64,000 nucleotides of DNA from Nocardiopsis eucommiae (GTDB lineage: Bacteria > Actinomycetota > Actinomycetes > Streptosporangiales > Streptosporangiaceae): positions 5,146,001 through 5,210,000 of the forward strand of contig CP074402.1 in assembly GCA_018388625.1 (NCBI GenBank). Reading direction: 5' to 3'. The translations under genes and the position numbers were made by a program. The notes below the pieces were generated by a model, which saw nothing but the letters and a program-made list of their open reading frames with translations, searched no databases and had not been told where the DNA came from. This document shows, piece after piece, positions 1 through 8,436 of this stretch; the stretch's first letter is position 1; every line of letters begins with the position of its first letter.

Positions 1-499
1 GGCTACGGGGCGCTGACGAAGAGCTTTCTCAGCACGCTGGCGAACGACCCGACTCTCCACGGTCCCAGCGATGTCGACCGCCTCTCCACGGTCCTGTGCG
101 ACCTGCTCTCCGGGATGTTCGCCCAGTCGCTGGAAGCCGAGGACCTGCTGCCGCCGGAGACGCGGAGACAGACTCTCCTCCTGAGAATCAAGCGCTTCAT
201 CGACCAGCGGCTGGGCGATCCGGATCTGACCCCTTCGCGGTGGCCTCCGCCCACCACGTCTCGGTCCGGTACCTGCACCGGATCTTCCAGGAGCAGGGCG
301 ACACCGTCACCGCGTGGATACGCGAGCGGCGACTGGCCCGGGCCCGCCACGACCTGGGCGACGAGACCCTGGCGCACGTTCCCGTCTACCTGATCGCGCG
401 CAAGTGGGGTTCTCCAGCGCCGCGGTGTTCAGCCGGACCTTCCGCGACGTCTACGGCGTCTCCCCCAGGGACGTGCGTCCCGGACGCACCAGCGGGTGA
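1..499 (+). CDS. AraC-family regulator, 3' part
   Basis: C-terminal part of an AraC-family transcription factor whose 5' end lies before the window. The translation carries both helix-turn-helix motifs: the first around YLHRIFQEQG, the second KWGFSSAAVFSRTFRDVYGV followed by SPRD, the usual AraC signature. The frame changes twice, at the C run 230-233 and the G run 406-409. Adding one base at each restores one continuous protein ending at TGA 497-499, so I read these as base-call deletions, not a dead gene. The protein closely resembles the complete AraC protein at 6921-7895 and is probably its paralogue. Its target is unknown; the next gene downstream is a secreted inhibitor-like protein. 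Confidence 0.8.
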
Positions 500-631
500 G
501 ACCGTGCACCGGGCCGGGACGCCGGTGGATTCCTTGACCTGGTGCGCACGGTTTCTTGACCTTCGTCGACACGGTCCCGCGAGGTGCCTAGCGTCAGCGA
601 TGACCGATGTTCCCCGACCGGAAGGCCGCTC

Positions 632-1121
632 ATGCGCCGACACACCTCCCCCGTGCCCTCACCGCTGGTCTCTCGAAGATCGGCGTGCTCGCCGCCGCAC
701 TGGCCATCCCCTGACCCTCATGGGAGCGCCCGCCCAGGCACACGAGGTCGACTCGCCTCAGCCCCGCGTGGTCGCCGAACGTGTGGAGTCGAGCGGGACC
801 AAGGTGACGACCTTCTCTGACGGTGGGGTCGTTCGGGACGCACCGGCAGGATCAGTGGAGGCGATGGACACCTCGTGCAGCAGTAACTCGCTCTGCCTGT
901 GGGGTGGAACCAACTACACCGGGAGAAAGGTCTCGACCAACGTGTCCCTTGGCTGCTGGACCCTGATCGGCCCCATGAACACCCGCTCCCTGAAGACCGG
1001 ATCGAACCGGTCCCTGCTGGGGCTGTACTCGGGACGACAGTGCACGGGATCGGTTTCCCCCAGCTACGGGCCCGGATCCAGCGCTCCCTCGGTGTACTAC
1101 GCCACGGCCTCGGCCCTGTAG
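632..1121 (+). CDS. Secreted peptidase inhibitor I36-like protein
   Basis: Small exported protein of about 163 residues resembling peptidase inhibitor family I36 (the streptomycete SMPI type, which blocks extracellular metalloproteases). ATG 632 follows GGAAGG by six bases. With one base added in the C run 648-652 and one in 708-711, the N-terminus becomes a clear signal peptide: MRRHTS start, GVLAAALAIPL core, cleavage after APAQA. Without these repairs no export signal is visible. The mature part holds CLWGGTNYTG, LGCWTLIGPM and GRQC, the Cys/Trp pattern of I36 domains. It follows the AraC fragment on the same strand, which may control it. Family call is from pattern only; a non-inhibitor beta-gamma-crystallin-like role is possible. 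Confidence 0.7.
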
Positions 1122-1598
1122 GGGCTCATCGCCTGATCCACCAGATCAGCGGTCACAGGTCACGCGCGGTGGGGGCGACCCCTGGTAACACCCCCATGGC
1201 GGCCCTGGCCTCGACGGACCGGGCCTCATGAGCCCGGAAGAGCGACTGGACGTCGACTGGTCTCGGGGACACGGCGGGACGCCCAAGCGATCCGTGGAGC
1301 GACGGCCCACACCACCCGGCCGGGTTCACACCTGGGGAGGACGGACCCCACTCCACCCGGCCGGGAACCGGTGGGCATCGTCGAAACAACGGCCGCTGGG
1401 GCGGCTCCCGTCGATACGGCCCCGACTCACGAACCCCCGCGGCCACGGGTCGCGGGGGTTCCTTCCTGCCTCCGACTCCGCGGTGACGCTCGCCGTGAGG
1501 CACGGGGCGAGCGAGCCGGGACCGAGGTGTGTCGGTTTGTCCGGCCGACCTGGTACAAGGGAGCGACCCACACGACACGACCGTGAAGAGACCCCCTG
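1122..1598. other. Intergenic, no gene seen
   Basis: No convincing gene in 477 bases. It holds the terminator hairpin at 1431-1461 and two copies of a CCACCCGGCCGGG-like string near 1312 and 1352, whose meaning is unknown. The leader of the DUF6924 gene follows the hairpin. Confidence 0.5.
1431..1461 (+). terminator. Hairpin terminator
   Basis: Perfect 11-bp inverted repeat GAACCCCCGCG / CGCGGGGGTTC with a 9-base loop, followed by TTCCTTCCT. It probably ends the transcript of the I36-like gene and isolates it from the DUF6924 gene. Confidence 0.65.
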
Positions 1599-2657
1599 AT
1601 GCGCCCCACCCTGCCTCCACCGCCCGAGGACGAGACCGAGCACGTGCCCGGCGCCCTGCTGGTCCGTGGCGACTGCGACGACCCCGCATGGAACGACGTG
1701 CTCGTCCGTATGGGCGAACTGCCCGGCATGGTCGCCCCCGCCCCCGGGCAGCCCCTTCCCCGGGCGCAGGGGCCCATCCCCCGGCGCCTGCTCGTGGCCC
1801 AGGGCCCCGACTGGCGGGGCGTCGTTCCCGAGGAGGTGTCCCAGACCCTGGACGGCGAGAGCGCCTGGCGTCCCGACCTGGTCCTGATCGCCGACGCCGG
1901 CACCACCCGCGATCCCGAGTTGCGCCCGCTCACGGCCTTCCTTCCCAGCGATGACGACCTCTTCCGTTTCCGTGTCACGCCCCGCCAGGCGGCCATGACC
2001 TACCTGGTCGTGCACCGCCCCAGCATCGAGGACACCCTGGATCACCACAAGGACGGCGGCTCCGCCGAGGTCGAACTCGATCCCGGTGACTCCTACGAGG
2101 ACTGGTTGGACGGCGCCGACGTGATGGGCGATGTCCTGGAGACCGCTGACTCTCCGCCCCTCTACCAGTCCCCCGCCGCGCCCCTGCCCGTGATCACCCA
2201 GAACAACTGGGGGCTGCTCGTGCGCACCGACTTCGGCGACGACCGCGCCTGGGCCGCGCTCGCGGAGGACGCGGACCGTCTCGACCCCCGGATCGAGACC
2301 CCCGAGGACTACAGCCCCTACGTGCAGGTCGTGGACGACCCGGCCTTCGCGGGGGCCACACCGGAACAGGTGATGGCAATCGTCCGATCCAACGAGGACG
2401 AAGAAGAGGAGACGGGCGAGGAGGTGGTGGTGATCGCCGACCGAGCCTCCATGAGCGGATCCGACCCCACCGTCCTGGTCGTGCCCTTGGCGGACAACGT
2501 CGGCTGGTCCTTCCGTCTGTCCGTGGACAAGGTGCGGAGCATGGCGGCCAACCTCTTCGTCGGCAACAACGACATCTCGGACTGGATGAATCAGGGCTCG
2601 CAGGACGGGCCGGCGGTCATGACGGAGAAGGAGAGGAAGTCCTGGCGGGGCTGGTGA
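1599..2657 (+). CDS. Tandem DUF6924-like protein
   Basis: Protein of 352 residues built from two copies of the same domain, which I match from memory to DUF6924. The first copy opens with ALLVRGDCDDPAWNDVLVRM (residues about 20-40) and runs through VLIADAGT to YLVVHRPSIEDTLD near 150. The second opens with GLLVRTDFGDDRAWAALAED (about 206-225) and runs through QVVDDPAFAGATPEQVMAI and VVVIADRASM to NLFVGNNDISDWMN near 335. No signal peptide or membrane segment. ATG 1599 is preceded by GAAGAGA. Function is unknown; such proteins usually carry one copy, so the duplication is notable. It is transcribed alone, ending at the strong hairpin at 2857-2897. Confidence 0.75.
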   Translation: MRPTLPPPPEDETEHVPGALLVRGDCDDPAWNDVLVRMGELPGMVAPAPGQPLPRAQGPIPRRLLVAQGPDWRGVVPEEVSQTLDGESAWRPDLVLIADAGTTRDPELRPLTAFLPSDDDLFRFRVTPRQAAMTYLVVHRPSIEDTLDHHKDGGSAEVELDPGDSYEDWLDGADVMGDVLETADSPPLYQSPAAPLPVITQNNWGLLVRTDFGDDRAWAALAEDADRLDPRIETPEDYSPYVQVVDDPAFAGATPEQVMAIVRSNEDEEEETGEEVVVIADRASMSGSDPTVLVVPLADNVGWSFRLSVDKVRSMAANLFVGNNDISDWMNQGSQDGPAVMTEKERKSWRGW

Positions 2658-3188
2658 CCGGGCTGGCAACACCTGTCGCGGGATCCGGCGACCCTACCGG
2701 TCGTGCGCGCTCGGTGCGGGGAGCCTCCGATACCGCCAGCTCCGAGGGCCGGACCTCACAGGTGAGCCGGTGACCGGACACCGCCTGGCCGCCTCCACGA
2801 AGCGGACGACGGCGACTCGCGACCGCTCCGGCCCGGGTGGCTCCCCCACGACCGCACGTGAACGGCGCCCGTACCGGGGGTACGGGCGCCGTTCACGTCT
2901 GACACCGCGCGACCTGGAACCTTGGGCCAGTGGGCGGCCACGCGGTGAGTCCCGAGGAGGTGGGAGGGCCGCGCGAGGGATCCGGCCACCAGCGCCGACC
3001 CCCTGCGGCCCGATGCCCATCCTCGCCCGGGCGAAGCGGGCGGCACACACGCCACGCCGTCCGCATCGCCCCACATGGCAACCCTTGGCGCGAACTTACC
3101 GATCCTTGCCGGAAAGGCCCGGTATCCGGCTCGGTGTACGCGCGTGCCCGGATCACCACCGGTCACCGTCCGTCGCCCCGTTTCCCGG
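2658..3188. other. Intergenic between convergent genes
   Basis: 531 bases between the DUF6924 gene and the convergent oxidoreductase gene. Apart from the hairpin at 2857-2897 I see no gene or repeat here. Confidence 0.5.
2857..2897. terminator. Bidirectional 18-bp hairpin terminator
   Basis: Perfect 18-bp inverted repeat with a five-base loop (CGGGG). It lies between convergent genes, so it can stop transcription from both sides. Confidence 0.85.
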
Positions 3189-4619
3189 TCAGCTGTCGAA
3201 GCCCATGCCCACGGAGTCCAGGCCGCGCAGCCACAGGTTGCGCCGTCCCCCGTCGCGGTCGGCGGCGGCCGTCGCCCGCAGCGTGAGTTCGATGCCCAGC
3301 GAGCGGACCGGCTCGGGCGGGAACGGGAGCGGCTTCTCCCGGACCATCCGCAGCCGTGTGCGCTCGGTGTCCAGCCCGTCGAGCCGGTCCAGCACCACCT
3401 GCGCGCCGAACCGGGTGGCGCCCACACCCAGGCCCGTGTACCCGGCGGCGTAGGCGAGCCGCCCGCCGTAGGCCTCACCGAAGAACACCGAGAAGCGGCT
3501 GCACGTGTCGATCACCCCGCCCCACGTGTGCCCGAACCGGATGCCGCGCAACTGCGGGAAGGTCTCCAGGAAGTGTTCGGCCAGCTTCTGGAAGGTCTCC
3601 GGCCTCTGGTCGTACTCGGGCCGCACCCTCCCGGAGTGGTTGACCACGTCGTAGCCGCCCCAGAGGACGCGGTCGTCCGCGGTGAGCCGGTAGTAGTGGA
3701 AGAGGTTCGCGGAATCGGAGACCCCCTGGCGCCCCTCCCACCCGATCGCCGCCCGCTGCTCGCCGGTGAGGGGCTCGGTCATGAGCGCGTAGTCGTAGAC
3801 CGGCGCGAGGTAGTGCCGGAGTCGACGCAGCGGACCGGGGAACGCCCCGCCGCACCAGGCCACCTTGGGCGCGTGCACGCTTCCGGTCCGGGTCTCCAGG
3901 CGCAGCCCCGCGGGAACGGAGCCGATGGCGCGCACCGGGCTGTTCTCGAAGAACCGCACCCCCAGCCCCTCGCAGGCGGCGCGTAGCCCCCACGCGAGCT
4001 TGGCGGGTTGCAGCATCGCCACTCCGTCCGGATCGTGGAGCGCCCCCGCGTAGGTGGGAGAGTCGATGTGCCGCCGCGTCTCCTCAGCGTCCCACACGTG
4101 CGCGGTGCCCCCGTGGGCCCGCACCGTCTCGGCGGCCTCCTCGAACCCCTCGGCCTGCCAGGGCGCGGTGGCCACGAGGGTCTCCCCCGTGCGCTCGAAC
4201 TCGCAGTCGATGCCGTACCGCCGGACGGTCTCCTCGATGGCGTCGAGGTTGGCCCTGCCCTGGCGTTCGAGTTCGTCGATCTCCTCGGGCCAGCGCTCGG
4301 CACCGTTCTCGTACCCGTGGGTCAGGCTGGCGGCGCAGAACCCGCCGTTGCGCCCCGACGCGGCCCAGCCGGTGGAGCGGGCCTCCACCACGACCACGTC
4401 GCGGTCGGGGTCGCGCTCCTTGGCGACCAGCGCCGCCCACAGTCCTCCGTACCCGGCGCCGACCACGGCCAGGTCGGTGTGCACGTCCCCGACCAGTGTC
4501 GGGGCGGGTTCGGGAATCTCGTGCCCGGGAACCTCCGGGTCCAGCCAGAAGACCCGGGGGCGGGCGCCCTCCAGGGCCCGTGCCGCCTCGTCGCGCGTGG
4601 TGTCGGCCAAGGCTCTCAC
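3189..4619 (-). CDS. FAD-dependent amine oxidoreductase (PuuB/DAO-like)
   Basis: FAD-dependent oxidoreductase of 476 residues in the DAO fold group, like gamma-glutamylputrescine oxidase. The ADP-binding signature DLAVVGAGYGGLWAALVAKE sits near residue 45, an acidic strand end VVVVEAR follows, then the GWAASGRNGGF segment typical of this group. The C-terminus has HTWGGVIDTCSRFSVFFGE and AAGYTGLGVGATRFGAQVV, the usual FAD-contacting GYTGHGV-type motif. I chose GTG 4619, preceded by GAGAGA, because longer versions run into the aldehyde dehydrogenase gene. That gene lies 98 bases upstream on the same strand, so the pair probably oxidises an amine to an aldehyde and then to an acid, for example in putrescine breakdown. 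The exact substrate is inferred. Confidence 0.8.
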   Translation of the reverse strand: MRALADTTRDEAARALEGARPRVFWLDPEVPGHEIPEPAPTLVGDVHTDLAVVGAGYGGLWAALVAKERDPDRDVVVVEARSTGWAASGRNGGFCAASLTHGYENGAERWPEEIDELERQGRANLDAIEETVRRYGIDCEFERTGETLVATAPWQAEGFEEAAETVRAHGGTAHVWDAEETRRHIDSPTYAGALHDPDGVAMLQPAKLAWGLRAACEGLGVRFFENSPVRAIGSVPAGLRLETRTGSVHAPKVAWCGGAFPGPLRRLRHYLAPVYDYALMTEPLTGEQRAAIGWEGRQGVSDSANLFHYYRLTADDRVLWGGYDVVNHSGRVRPEYDQRPETFQKLAEHFLETFPQLRGIRFGHTWGGVIDTCSRFSVFFGEAYGGRLAYAAGYTGLGVGATRFGAQVVLDRLDGLDTERTRLRMVREKPLPFPPEPVRSLGIELTLRATAAADRDGGRRNLWLRGLDSVGMGFDS

Positions 4620-4717
4620 TCTCTCGTCGTTCGTCCGGTCCGGGATCGGCGGCCGGTCCCTCCAGCATGGGGGTCCCCGCGGGTTCGCTCGGTGGCGCGA
4701 CAGTGGGGCGGGGCGCG

Positions 4718-6165
4718 TCAGGGACCGATGTAGCTCATGACGTGCTTGACCCGGGTGTACTCCTCGAACGAGTACGTGGAGAGGTCCTTGCCGTAACCGG
4801 AGTGCTTGAACCCGCCGTGCGGCATCTCCGCGGTGATGGGGATGTGGGTGTTGATCCACACGCAGCCGAAGTCGAGGCGGCGCGAGACCCGCAACGCGCG
4901 GGCGTGGTCGCGGGTCCACACGCTGGAAGCCAGACCGTACTCCACGGCGTTGGCCCAGTTCACGGCGGTGTCCTCGTCAGTGAAGCGCTGGACCGTGAGC
5001 ACGGGGCCGAAGATCTCGTCGGTGACCAGTTCGTCGCCCTGGCGCAGCCCGGAGACGACCGTGGGCGCGTGGAAGAACCCCTGTTCGCCCACCCGTGAGC
5101 CGCCGGTGAGGATCTCGGCGTGGTCGGGGGTGCGCTCCAGGAAACCGGTGACCCGGGCCAGCTGGTCGGCGTTGTTGAGCGGGCCGTAGGCGGCGTCCGC
5201 GTGGTCGGGTCCGGCGGTGACGGTGCCGCGCGCCTGCTCGGTGAGGGCGGCGGCGAGGTCGTCGTGGATGCCGGGGGCCGCCAGGACACGCGTGGCGGCG
5301 GTGCAGTCCTGGCCCGCGTTGAAGAACCCGGCCTCCGCGATGCCTTCGGCGGCGCGTTCGACGTCGGCGTCGTCGAAGACGATCACCGGGGCCTTGCCGC
5401 CGAGTTCGAGGTGGAGGCGTTTGAGGTCGCGCGAACCGGCCCGGGCGACCTCCATCCCGGCCCGGGTGGAGCCGGTGAGGGAGATCAGCGCGGGGATCGG
5501 GTGGTCCACGAGGGCGCGCCCGGTGTCGCGGTCACCGCAGACCACGTTGAACACCCCGGCGGGCAGGAACTCGGCGGCGATCTCCGCGAGCAGGAGCGTG
5601 GAGACCGGGGTGGTGTCCGAGGGTTTGAGCACGATCGTGTTCCCGGCCGCCAGGGCCGGGCCGATCTTCCAGGCCGCCATGGCCATCGGGTAGTTCCACG
5701 GGGTGATCTGGCCGACCACGCCGAGGGGTTCGCGGCGGATCCAGGAGGTGTGGTCGCGCAGGTACTCGCCGCGGCGCGGCCCTCCAGGTTGCGGGTGGCC
5801 CCGGCGAAGAACCGCAGGGCGTCCAGGACCTGCCCGATCTCCTCGGTGCGGGTGAGAGCCACGGGCTTGCCGCAGTTGCGGACCTCGGCGGCGACGAGGT
5901 CGTCGGCGCGGGCCTCGACGGCGTCCGCGAACCGGTTGAGCGCGATCTGCCGTTCGGCCGGGGTCCAGTCACGCCAGCCGTCCTCGAAGGCACGGTGCGC
6001 GGCCCGGAAGGCGGCGTCCACGTCCTCGGGCCCGGAGACCGGCGCGGTGGCGAAGACCCGTCCCGTGGCGGGGTCGACGAGTTCGCTGCGGCGGCCCTCG
6101 GCGGTGTCGGCGTGTGCGCCGTTCACGAAGTTGCGCAGGTGGTCGGTTGCGGGCCCTCGGGTCAC
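4718..6165 (-). CDS. Aldehyde dehydrogenase (aminobutyraldehyde type)
   Basis: NAD-dependent aldehyde dehydrogenase of about 482 residues. Visible hallmarks: ITPWNYPMAMAAWKIGPALA, the glutamate motif LELGGKAP, the catalytic cysteine in NAGQDCTAATR, and EIFGPVL near the C-terminus. The N-terminus reads HLRNFVNGAH as in gamma-aminobutyraldehyde dehydrogenases. I chose GTG 6165 because GGGGAG lies five bases before it. The frame changes once near 5769; one extra base makes GRAAGEYLRDHTSWIRREPL continuous, so the gene is very likely intact. It precedes the FAD oxidoreductase gene in the same direction, which fits a polyamine or omega-aminoaldehyde pathway. Confidence 0.85.
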
Positions 6166-6587
6166 GCTGACTCCCCGGGTTCGGCGCCGCGGATGCGCGG
6201 CTGCGTGTGGACTGGCACGCCACACTGCCACCCCCGCGAGGCGACTTCAAGGAATCTCCATGGATTCGGTTGTCGAGTGTGAGCGACTCGACGGAATACC
6301 TGACAGGGCCGGGATGATCCGACTGTTTCTGTTGACGGGGGCACGAGAACCGGAGACCCCCGGTGGCGCCGCCGGTCCGGGATCCCAGCAGGAGGCTCAA
6401 GGCCGCGACGCCGGACCTCTCACCCCCGGCCGGTCAGAGGGGGTCTGACTGGAGCGCGGTCAGGTTCCCCGGTGGCCACACCTGGTCACGAGCACGGGAC
6501 GTTTTCCGCCGAACCCGGGGTGTAACCGTGGGCAGGACGGCGCATGAGTCAGGTAGTGATCCCCTCTCCCCACGGAAGGCTCCCGCC
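6166..6587. other. Regulatory intergenic region
   Basis: 422 bases between the divergent aldehyde dehydrogenase and DUF397 genes. No gene is visible. It contains the inverted repeat at 6272-6292 and should carry both promoters. Confidence 0.5.
6272..6292. promoter_or_regulatory. Inverted repeat, candidate operator
   Basis: GTCGAGT, seven-base spacer, ACTCGAC: a perfect 7-bp inverted repeat about 107 bases upstream of the aldehyde dehydrogenase start. The two-turn spacing suggests a dimeric repressor site; the binder is unknown. Confidence 0.4.
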
Positions 6588-6821
6588 ATGTACCCCCAGG
6601 CCCCACCACTCACCTTCCGCAAGTCCTCCTACAGCAACACCGCGCGGGAGTGTGTCGAGGTCGCGCACTTCCGGAGGGCCACGCACGGCGTTTGCGGTGA
6701 CCACCGCGCCGAGGTCACGGACCCGCCCAGCGGCGCCGCCGTGCGTGACACCCGGAACAGGGCGCTCAGCACCCTGGCCTTCTCCTCCGCCGAATGGGCC
6801 GCGTTCCTCCGCCTCGCCTGA
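6588..6821 (+). CDS. DUF397 protein
   Basis: Small DUF397 protein of 77 residues, a family common in filamentous actinomycetes, where members usually partner an XRE-type regulator of the WhiJ/BldB-linked kind. The family start LTFRKSSYSNTARECVEVAH is present, then VRDTRNRALSTLAFSSAEWA AFLRL at the end. ATG 6588 follows GGAAGG. No XRE partner is adjacent; the nearest one, at 29052-29519, is 22 kb away. The 3' end faces the AraC gene, separated by the hairpin at 6837-6867. Confidence 0.85.
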   Translation: MYPQAPPLTFRKSSYSNTARECVEVAHFRRATHGVCGDHRAEVTDPPSGAAVRDTRNRALSTLAFSSAEWAAFLRLA

Positions 6822-6836
6822 CCCGAGGGCTCGGAA

Positions 6837-6867
6837 GGGGAACCTCCGCCCCCGCGAAGGTTCCCTC
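6837..6867. terminator. Hairpin terminator, repeated element
   Basis: Inverted repeat GGGAACCT / AGGTTCCC around a C-rich loop, between convergent genes. Nearly the same sequence, including the loop CGCCCCCGCGAA, recurs at 8371-8407. Confidence 0.65.
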
Positions 6868-6920
6868 CCCGTTCTCGGAAAGGCCTCGTCGCACGACCAG
6901 GTCTCCGGCTCTGGAATTGC

Positions 6921-7895
6921 TCAGAGAGCTCCGACCCCCTCCTTCGTCTCGCGAGGGGAGACGCCGTAGAAGTCTCGGTACGCGCGGCTGAACACCGCGG
7001 GGCTGGAGAACCCCCATTTCTGGGAGACCCGGTAGATCAGCACGGAACCCAGGTCCGGATTCATCAGGTCACGGCGCGCCCCCGCCAATCGCTGCTCGCG
7101 AATCCAGGCGTTGACCGTCACACCTCTGGCGCGGAAGATGCGATGCAGGTACGACGTCGAGATGCTGTTGGCCTGGGCCACCACCTGTGGAGTCAGCCGT
7201 GCGTCACCCAGTCGGGATCTGATGAATTCCTCGACACGAAGCGCGAGAAGGTTCTCACGAGTTTCGTGGGACAGCCCGTCATCCGCCTCAAGCGACTGGG
7301 AGAAGAGGCCGGAGATGAGATCACGTGTAACGGCAGCGAGGCGCTGGCCATCGTGGGGACCGTAGCAGGACGCGTCTTTGGAGAGCTGCGAGACGAACCC
7401 GAGAAGGAGTGCACCGTACCCCTTCCGCGCGGTCATCTTCCTTCCGATGAGCTCGTCCATTTCATCGACGGGAAGGTCGAGCGCCGCTTTGGGTATCTCG
7501 ATGCCGATACCCACCTGTTTGGAGAGGCCCCAGGCCGACCGGATCCGGAAGGGCCGGGAGGTGTCCACGACGCTGATCTCCTGCCTTCGGACATCACTCG
7601 CCTTCCCCTGTGAGTCCACTTCGAGTCGGCCGCTTCGCACCAGACTGAGGTGGTAGCACTCCGGATCGGAGGCGCGGATCTGCTTGGCGGAGCGCTCGAA
7701 GACGACGGGCTGAAAGACCGTGGGCCACACGAGGATTCCATCCAGCATCATCAGATGCTGCCGACCCAGGAAATCCTCGGTGTGGTCGCTGGTGATGGAG
7801 ATGGGCGCGTGTGTCTTCTCGATCGCTTCCCGCCAGTAGTCGAAGCGATCTTCCGGGGTGACGTCGGTGGTATCGAATCTGCTCTCGATCATCAT
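6921..7895 (-). CDS. AraC-family transcriptional regulator
   Basis: Complete AraC-family regulator of 324 residues. The N-terminal about 200 residues resemble the ligand-sensing AraC-binding-2 type domain (start MMIESRFDTTDVTPEDRFDY; ends near EMDELIGRKMT). The C-terminus holds both helix-turn-helix motifs: SISTSYLHRIFRARG and KWGFSSPAVFSRAYRDFYGV, followed by SPRE. ATG 7895 follows AAGGGG. The HTH half is very like the AraC protein at the window start, so the two are paralogues. A perfect 9-bp inverted repeat lies 24 bases upstream of the start and may be its own operator. No target genes can be named. Confidence 0.9.
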   Translation of the reverse strand: MMIESRFDTTDVTPEDRFDYWREAIEKTHAPISITSDHTEDFLGRQHLMMLDGILVWPTVFQPVVFERSAKQIRASDPECYHLSLVRSGRLEVDSQGKASDVRRQEISVVDTSRPFRIRSAWGLSKQVGIGIEIPKAALDLPVDEMDELIGRKMTARKGYGALLLGFVSQLSKDASCYGPHDGQRLAAVTRDLISGLFSQSLEADDGLSHETRENLLALRVEEFIRSRLGDARLTPQVVAQANSISTSYLHRIFRARGVTVNAWIREQRLAGARRDLMNPDLGSVLIYRVSQKWGFSSPAVFSRAYRDFYGVSPRETKEGVGAL

Positions 7896-7918
7896 CGCCC
7901 CTTCGACCCGCGCCCGCG

Positions 7919-7939
7919 CCCGGCCTATTCTAGGCCGGG
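7919..7939. promoter_or_regulatory. 9-bp inverted repeat upstream of araC-type gene
   Basis: CCCGGCCTA, TTC, TAGGCCGGG: a perfect 9-bp inverted repeat with a three-base centre, 24 bases upstream of the AraC start codon. Position suggests an autoregulatory operator, though it could fold as an RNA hairpin. Confidence 0.5.
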
Positions 7940-8370
7940 CCGACCATGGTCACCAGTGCTGTTCGACTGCCACGGTTTCGAGGTTGGTCACCGATCCACG
8001 GGCGATCCGCCGCCCGCCAGCCTCTCCGCGCCGGGGAGAGCACCCGCTCTTCAGGCGTTCTCCCCGGAACGCGGAGAGGGATCGAACTCCTGCCTCAGGT
8101 CCTTCCTTTTCGCGAACAAGGCGGTCCTTCCCGTCCTTCGGAAATGCCGACTGACCTTCGTCTCATCCCGAAATGAGTCGGGATCAGGAGTTCCCTGATT
8201 CTGACAAGAAGGCCCTGGCGAGATCAATGACGTGGAATGAACAGCGCTTGACTCAGAGTGGACTCGGCACACCGGGGCTCGAGGCCCCTCCCCATCGTCG
8301 CCGCCCCCGACCCCCTCCCTCTCCCGTCGGAGCTGGGGCGCTCCCGCGTCTCGCCCGAGCCAGACAACGA

Positions 8371-8407
8371 GAGAGGGAACCCTCGCCCCCGCGAAGGTTC
8401 CCTCTTC
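8371..8407 (-). terminator. Hairpin terminator, second copy of repeated element
   Basis: AGAGGGAACC / GGTTCCCTCT (10 bp) with a 14-base loop CTCGCCCCCGCGAA. It nearly repeats the hairpin at 6837-6867 and probably ends the oxidoreductase transcript. Confidence 0.65.
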
Positions 8408-8436
8408 GACTCTCCTGGACCGAGCCCTGGTCGGTC

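Larger units (their letters stand above)
7896..8436. other. Intergenic with palindrome and terminator
   Basis: 541 bases between the AraC start and the end of the old-yellow-enzyme gene. It contains the inverted repeat at 7919-7939, a short hairpin ATCAGG/CCTGAT near 8182, and the terminator at 8371-8407. An open frame of the upstream oxidoreductase runs through to 8051 but passes through the terminator and looks non-coding. Confidence 0.5.

Noticed and set aside
7650..8198. Plus-strand frame upstream of the AraC gene
   Set aside because: It overlaps the AraC coding region on the other strand and has no ribosome site or motif.
8051..8436. C-terminal extension of the old yellow enzyme running to 8051
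   Set aside because: It reads straight through a clear terminator hairpin and has no family match beyond WPVQY; an indel near the C-terminus is more likely.
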